Origin: an uncultured Bacteroides sp.
GTDB lineage: Bacteria > Bacteroidota > Bacteroidia > Bacteroidales > Bacteroidaceae
Direction of reading: 5' to 3'
Assembly (NCBI RefSeq): GCF_963678845.1
Contig: NZ_OY787466.1
Span: forward strand, 1,302,001 to 1,366,000
DNA length: 64,000 nt
Position numbers and translations under genes: made by a program. Positions 59,279 to 64,000 of this stretch are shown here, one piece after another. The notes under the pieces are model-generated. The model made no database searches. It was not told where the DNA came from and worked only from the letters and a program-made list of their open reading frames with translations. The first letter of the stretch is position 1; each line of letters starts with the position of its first letter.

Positions 59279-61468
59279 TTATCTAATAAATAACAATTCT
59301 CTATATTTAGGCAATGTCCACAATTGATCGTCGACAATAAGCTCTAATTTATCAATATGATAACGGATTTCTTCCAATGTAGGAACGATTTTATCGTGAT
59401 ATACAAGGGCTTTTTCACGTTCTTCTTCAATCTTGTTTGCAACTTTACGTGCTTCAATCATTTCATTAACCTTTTCCTGAATGAAGATTGTTCTTGTTGC
59501 TATTTCTTCAATGAGTTCCAGGTTCTTAGCAGAAAGCTTAGCTGCTTTATCACCAGGGAATAAGTCTTTCATTTTATAGACATTGTCTATTAATTGTGAC
59601 TGATATTTAGTTGCTATAGGAATGATATGATTCATAGCCAAGTCACCTAATACGCGAGCTTCAATTTGAATCTTCTTAGTATAAGTTTCCCATTTAACTT
59701 CGTTACGTGCTTCCAATTCAACTTTGGTCATTACACCTGTAGATTCAAACATTTTAATGCTGCTTTCTTTCAGGTAACTATCAAAGATTACTGGTACGCT
59801 TGTTTCACAATCCAAACCACGTTTTAATGCTTCAGCTTTCCATTCGTCGCTATAACCGTTACCGTCAAAGTGAATAGCTTCACATTCAATAATAGTTTTA
59901 CGTACAATTTCCAGAACAGCTGAGATCTTAGGTTCACCTTTTTCAATCAAAGCATCTACTTCTTGTTTGAAAATAACTAATTGTTCAGCAACAGCAGCGT
60001 TAAGTGCAATCATTGCAGATGCGCAGTTTGCTTCTGAACCAACTGCACGGAACTCGAAACGGTTACCTGTAAATGCAAATGGAGAAGTACGGTTACGGTC
60101 TGTATTGTCAATTAGCAATTCAGGAATCTGTGGAATATCAAGTTTCATTCCTTGTTTCCCGCTAAGGCTGATTAAATCATCTTTAGTACTTTCAGCTAGA
60201 TGTTTTAGAACCTGTGACAATTGTTTTCCTAAGAAAGAAGAAATAATTGCAGGAGGTGCTTCATTTGCCCCTAAACGGTGAGCATTAGTTGCTGAAGAAA
60301 TACTTGCCTTCAACAATCCGTTGTGGCGATATACTGCCATCAAAACGTTTGCAACGAAAGTAACAAAACGAAGATTTTCTTCAGATGTTTTACCTGGTCC
60401 TAATAATAAAATACCGTTATCAGTGCCTAGTGACCAGTTATTGTGCTTACCTGAACCGTTTACACCTTTGAATGGTTTTTCGTGTAATAAAACACGGAAT
60501 CCATGTTGGCGAGCGATTTTACGCATCAAAGCCATTACCAAAAGGTTGTGGTCATTTGCCAGGTTACATTCTTCAAAGATAGGAGCAAGCTCAAATTGGT
60601 TAGGAGCAACTTCGTTGTGACGAGTTTTCACTGGAATACCTAATTTCAAACTTTCAATTTCAAGGTCTGTCATGAATGCTGTAACACGAGTAGGAATTGC
60701 ACCAAAATAGTGGTCTTCCAATTGCTGATTCTTAGAACTTTCGTGACCCATTAAGGTACGACCAGTTAAAAGTAAATCAGGGCGAGCAGCATAAAGACCT
60801 TCGTCAACCAAGAAATATTCTTGTTCCCAGCCTAAATTACAAATAACTTTTTTAACTTCAGGGTTAAAGTAGTGAACTACGTCTACAGCTGCTTTGTTTA
60901 CTGCCTGTAAAGCTTTTAAAAGAGGCGCTTTGTAGTCTAATGATTCACCTGTGTATGCGATGAAGATAGTTGGGATACATAGAGTGTCGCCAACAATAAA
61001 TGCAGGAGATGAAGGATCCCATGCAGAATATCCACGAGCTTCAAATGTGTTACGAATACCACCACTTGGGAAACTGGAAGCATCTGGTTCTTGTTGAATA
61101 AGTAGTTTGCCACTAAATTCTTCAATCATACCACCTTTTCCATCATGCTCAACGAAAGCATCATGCTTTTCAGCAGTACCTTCTGTTAATGGGTGGAACC
61201 AGTGTGTATAGTGAGTAGCTCCCATTTCTAGTGCCCATTTCTGCATTCCTGCTGCTACGGCATTAGCAATATCTCTGTTGAGTGGTGTGCCATTTTCCAT
61301 AGCATCCATCAATGATTGATACACCTTTGTTGGAAGATACTTAAACATTTTAGACTTGTTAAACACATACTTACCGAAATAATCAGAAGGTCTCTCCGCA
61401 GGAGTCGGAACTTCAGTAGCTTTCTTTGCGAAAGCACTTTCTACTACTCTGAATCTAAGTTTTGACAT
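59279..61468 (-). CDS. glnN: Glutamine synthetase type III
   Basis: The 729-residue form beginning MSKLRFRVVESAF is chosen over a Met three codons upstream. The long, single-subunit form with the N-terminal PAERPSDYFGKYVFNKSKMFKYLP segment and FKGVNGSGKHNNWSLGTDNG (the catalytic GS motif) is the type III enzyme common in Bacteroides. It makes glutamine from glutamate, ammonia and ATP in the cytoplasm. Other landmarks are KTRHNEVAPNQFELAPIFEE, NRTSPFAFTGNRFEFRAVGS and the C-terminal helical part. It lies 209 bp after dapL on the same strand and may have its own promoter. Confidence 0.96.
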   Translation of the reverse strand: MSKLRFRVVESAFAKKATEVPTPAERPSDYFGKYVFNKSKMFKYLPTKVYQSLMDAMENGTPLNRDIANAVAAGMQKWALEMGATHYTHWFHPLTEGTAEKHDAFVEHDGKGGMIEEFSGKLLIQQEPDASSFPSGGIRNTFEARGYSAWDPSSPAFIVGDTLCIPTIFIAYTGESLDYKAPLLKALQAVNKAAVDVVHYFNPEVKKVICNLGWEQEYFLVDEGLYAARPDLLLTGRTLMGHESSKNQQLEDHYFGAIPTRVTAFMTDLEIESLKLGIPVKTRHNEVAPNQFELAPIFEECNLANDHNLLVMALMRKIARQHGFRVLLHEKPFKGVNGSGKHNNWSLGTDNGILLLGPGKTSEENLRFVTFVANVLMAVYRHNGLLKASISSATNAHRLGANEAPPAIISSFLGKQLSQVLKHLAESTKDDLISLSGKQGMKLDIPQIPELLIDNTDRNRTSPFAFTGNRFEFRAVGSEANCASAMIALNAAVAEQLVIFKQEVDALIEKGEPKISAVLEIVRKTIIECEAIHFDGNGYSDEWKAEALKRGLDCETSVPVIFDSYLKESSIKMFESTGVMTKVELEARNEVKWETYTKKIQIEARVLGDLAMNHIIPIATKYQSQLIDNVYKMKDLFPGDKAAKLSAKNLELIEEIATRTIFIQEKVNEMIEARKVANKIEEEREKALVYHDKIVPTLEEIRYHIDKLELIVDDQLWTLPKYRELLFIR

Positions 61469-61677
61469 AATACCCAATTTGATTTTGTTATTATTTGTTA
61501 TGTAAGAGTAAATTTATTTTTTTACCAATACTTTTATCTAAAATTTATTTTTTCTAAAAAGAGAAGAGGCATAGAGTAATAGCTTTGTTCTTGTTACCAT
61601 ACAACAACCAGTAAAAATCAATAGGCATAGCCAGTTCTCTATACGCTCTCCTTTTTTATTTCTTGCAGGAATTAAAA

Positions 61678-62907
61678 TTATTTAATCCAATTCCGTAATC
61701 TTTTCATTGCTTCTATGCAGTCTTCGCGGGCACCAAAAGCTGTTAATCGAAGGTATCCTTCTCCGCTTGGACCAAATCCAACTCCAGGAGTACCTACAAT
61801 ATTTGCTTCATAAAGTAGTTGCTCAAAGAACTTCCATGATGGCATTCCGTTTGGCGTTTTTACCCAAAGATAAGGAGCATTTATACCACCGTATACCTTT
61901 AATCCAGTGGACTCAATGCCTTCTTTCATTATTTTTGCATTGGTCATATAGTAGTTGATTATATCCTTAACCTGTTTTTTTCCTTCAGGAGAATATATTG
62001 CTTCCGCAGCTCTTTGAGTTATATAAGATGTTCCGTTGAACTTAGTACATTGTCTTCTGTTCCACAATTTATTTAATGAAACGCGTTCTCCATCTATAGT
62101 TACTGCATTTAGTTCTTTTGGAACTACTGTATATCCGCATCTTACTCCGGTAAAGCCTGCTGTTTTAGAGAAACTTCTGAATTCTATAGCAACTTTCTTT
62201 GCGCCTTTGATTTCATAAATTGAATGTGGTACGTCCGCTTCTTGAATATAAGCTTCGTATGCAGCATCATACAAAATTAAAGTATCATTCTCTAAGGCGT
62301 AGTTGACCCATTTCTTTAATTCCTCTTTTGAAAGAGTTGTGCCTGTTGGATTGTTTGGGTAACAAAGGTACAACATGTCTATTCTTCTATCAGGAATCTG
62401 TGGAATAAAGTCATTTTCGCTCAAACATGGAATATAAACCAGATTGTTCCATTTTCCATCAATTAAATCTCCTGCGCGGCCAGCCATTACATTTGAATCG
62501 ATATAAACAGGATATACCGGATCGGTTATTCCTACACTGTTGTCCTGGCGGAGGATATCTCCGATATTTCCAGTGTCACTTTTTGCACCGTCATTGATGA
62601 AAACTTCACTTGGGTCAAGATTAATACCTCTGGTTGCATAATCATTTTTAATGATTGTCTCAATTAAAAAGTTATATCCTTGCTCAGGTCCATAACCACG
62701 GAAAGTTTCCTTTACAGCTAATTCATCTACCGCATTATGCATGGCGGTTATAACAGCTTCAGGAAGAGGCTGTGTTACGTCACCGATTCCTAAACGGATT
62801 ACATCTTGTTTTGGGTGAGTGATTTTGAACGTATTTACTTTCTTTGCAATGTCCGAGAATAGATAACTTCCCGGTAGTTTAAGAAAATTTTCGTTTACTA
62901 ATGCCAT
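61678..62907 (-). CDS. dapL: LL-diaminopimelate aminotransferase
   Basis: The 409-residue PLP-dependent class I/II aminotransferase converts tetrahydrodipicolinate directly to LL-diaminopimelate, the short route to lysine and the cell wall. Landmarks are RLGIGDVTQPLP, FINDGAKSDTGNI, CYPNNPTGTTLSKEEL and the PLP lysine in SFSKTAGFTGVRCGYTV. The length and N-terminal SYLFSDIAKKVNTFK part fit DapL. It starts 29 nt after dapF, so the two steps are in one operon. Confidence 0.96.
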   Translation of the reverse strand: MALVNENFLKLPGSYLFSDIAKKVNTFKITHPKQDVIRLGIGDVTQPLPEAVITAMHNAVDELAVKETFRGYGPEQGYNFLIETIIKNDYATRGINLDPSEVFINDGAKSDTGNIGDILRQDNSVGITDPVYPVYIDSNVMAGRAGDLIDGKWNNLVYIPCLSENDFIPQIPDRRIDMLYLCYPNNPTGTTLSKEELKKWVNYALENDTLILYDAAYEAYIQEADVPHSIYEIKGAKKVAIEFRSFSKTAGFTGVRCGYTVVPKELNAVTIDGERVSLNKLWNRRQCTKFNGTSYITQRAAEAIYSPEGKKQVKDIINYYMTNAKIMKEGIESTGLKVYGGINAPYLWVKTPNGMPSWKFFEQLLYEANIVGTPGVGFGPSGEGYLRLTAFGAREDCIEAMKRLRNWIK

Positions 62908-62936
62908 ATCTATTTGTTGTTTTAAGTTTTTGAAAT

Positions 62937-63776
62937 TTAAAGGGCTATTTCGCCTTCAAATACCGTGACTGCCTCTCCAGCCATATATACTCTGTCTGTC
63001 TGTTCGTCCCATTTTATGTTAAGGCTTCCTCCGTCCATGATAATCTCTACATCACGTCCTGTTTCACCAATTATGAAACCTGCAACCGCAGTAGCACAGG
63101 CACCTGTTCCACAAGCCATTGTAATTCCTGAGCCACGTTCCCAGACTCTCATTCTCACTTTATTGTTATCCAGTTTCTGAGCAAATTCAACGTTTATTCT
63201 GCCTGGAAAAAGTGGGTGGCGTTCTAATATCGGTCCAATAGTAGGGAGGTCAATCCGTTCAATATCATTTATATAAATAACTAAATGTGGGTTTCCCATT
63301 GAAATAGCTGTAGCTTTGTATGTTTGATTTCCGGCTGTAATTTCTTTAGAGATTATGTTCTCTGGTTTGCCATTAATAACTACTTCTTCTAATTTGGGTG
63401 AACCCATATCTACAGTAACTTTTGCAACTTTACCTTCAGATATTGTTAATTTTAAGTATTTGATTCCAGAAAGAGTTTCCAGAGCAATTTCTGATTTGTC
63501 AGTCAATTTGTTATCATAAAGATATTTGCCAATGCAACGGGATGCGTTACCACACATCATAGCCTCAGAACCGTCAGCATTAAAGATGCGCATGCTAAAA
63601 TCCGCAACTTGAGATTTTCCAATTAAAACTAAACCATCAGAACCAATTCCTGTGTGAAAAGTGCTCCATTTAATTGCTAATTCTTCCGGATGTTCGATGG
63701 GGTATTTTATTGTATTTATATAAATATAATCATTTCCCGCACCGTGCATCTTTGTAAATTTAATCAGATCTGCCAT
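62937..63776 (-). CDS. dapF: Diaminopimelate epimerase
   Basis: The 279-residue enzyme turns LL- into meso-diaminopimelate, used for peptidoglycan and lysine. The two catalytic Cys are in MMCGNASRC and ITMACGTGACA (about residues 74 and 221). The N-terminal FTKMHGAGNDYIYI is typical. A -7 box lies 50 nt upstream. It is the first gene of the dapF-dapL pair. Confidence 0.97.
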   Translation of the reverse strand: MADLIKFTKMHGAGNDYIYINTIKYPIEHPEELAIKWSTFHTGIGSDGLVLIGKSQVADFSMRIFNADGSEAMMCGNASRCIGKYLYDNKLTDKSEIALETLSGIKYLKLTISEGKVAKVTVDMGSPKLEEVVINGKPENIISKEITAGNQTYKATAISMGNPHLVIYINDIERIDLPTIGPILERHPLFPGRINVEFAQKLDNNKVRMRVWERGSGITMACGTGACATAVAGFIIGETGRDVEIIMDGGSLNIKWDEQTDRVYMAGEAVTVFEGEIAL

Positions 63777-63825
63777 TTTGTATTGCTAATTTGCTTTATT
63801 AATTTCCTTTTGGCTTTTATAGATG

Positions 63826-63833
63826 CAAATATA
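63826..63833 (-). promoter_or_regulatory. -7 box for dapF-dapL
   Basis: The minus strand reads TATATTTG, 50 nt before dapF. No -33 TTTG is seen at 19-21 nt. The rest of the window to 64000 has no supported gene. Confidence 0.5.
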
Positions 63834-64000
63834 TGACAATTTGTATAATTTGCATCAATAAATGCTTTCTTATCTCTAATATTTTTAGAATAAATAACAA
63901 TCAAGCTAGATATTAATGCATAAATAACTAAACTATTATTTATTTCGGGTGAAATCTTTTTAATTTGATAGGGTGATTTTTTTGTTAATAATGTCCATAC

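Noticed and set aside
1..64000. tRNA or rRNA genes
   Set aside because: I looked for tRNA-like cloverleaf ends and rRNA segments between genes and saw none. A covariance-model scan would be needed to be sure.

Overview
The window looks like chromosome of a Bacteroides-type bacterium (order Bacteroidales). The evidence is moderate-to-low GC, several exact matches to the Bacteroides promoter form (TTTG, about 19-21 nt, TAnnTTTG), a SusC/SusD polysaccharide utilization locus (PUL), a type III glutamine synthetase, LL-diaminopimelate aminotransferase, and a trp operon that begins with trpB. I cannot name the species. One glycosidase carries a type IX secretion-like C-terminal domain, which is unusual for gut Bacteroides and may point to an environmental relative.

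Layout. 1-3.4 kb: the tail of an NDH-2-type dehydrogenase, a lone GltD-like flavoprotein, a small membrane protein and cytoplasmic asparaginase. 3.6-10.3 kb (minus strand): a complete trp operon in the order trpB-E-G-D-C-F-A. Ahead of trpB lie a promoter, a 21-codon leader peptide with tandem Trp codons and a terminator hairpin, which together form a ribosome-mediated attenuator. 10.9-16.8 kb (plus): a LacI regulator and a ketose operon (fructokinase, FucP-type permease, LamB-type porin, ketose 3-epimerase) with three copies of one palindromic operator. 17.2-27.7 kb: two same-length, apparently identical IS1182-family insertions. Each sits inside what was a terminator hairpin. They flank a TIR-like protein, a UspA protein, a double TonB C-terminal-domain protein, two lipoproteins, a GH35 beta-galactosidase and a zinc-ribbon membrane protein. 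27.8-34.3 kb: a GH29 fucosidase with a mutarotase, a divergent AraC regulator, Pcm, and a GH20 hexosaminidase. 34.3-36.9 kb: an outer-membrane receptor.

37.2-50.0 kb: a beta-glucan (laminarin-like) PUL. A SusR-like membrane regulator precedes SusC, SusD, a PKD-bearing surface glycan-binding lipoprotein, a GH16 endoglucanase and a GH3 beta-glucosidase. A shared AAATAGTT half-site occurs upstream of both the regulator and susC. 50.2-55.3 kb: a Cys-rich secreted protein, a small beta-barrel, an HU-like protein behind a phased four-repeat array, an AraC/GyrI regulator, a possible divergent alkyladenine-glycosylase-fold protein and an AAA_14/DUF4143 ATPase. 55.3-59.0 kb: a TPP-riboswitch thiamine uptake operon (TonB receptor, PnuT, thiamine pyrophosphokinase). 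59.2-63.8 kb (minus): dapF, dapL and glnN.

The genes form a few functional blocks: amino-acid and nitrogen metabolism (gltD-like, trp, dapF/dapL, glnN), carbohydrate scavenging (ketose operon, galactosidase, fucosidase, hexosaminidase, beta-glucan PUL) and thiamine salvage. Most are ordinary for the lineage. The less ordinary signals are the trp attenuator, the IS insertions into terminators, the operator arrays and a few orphan proteins.
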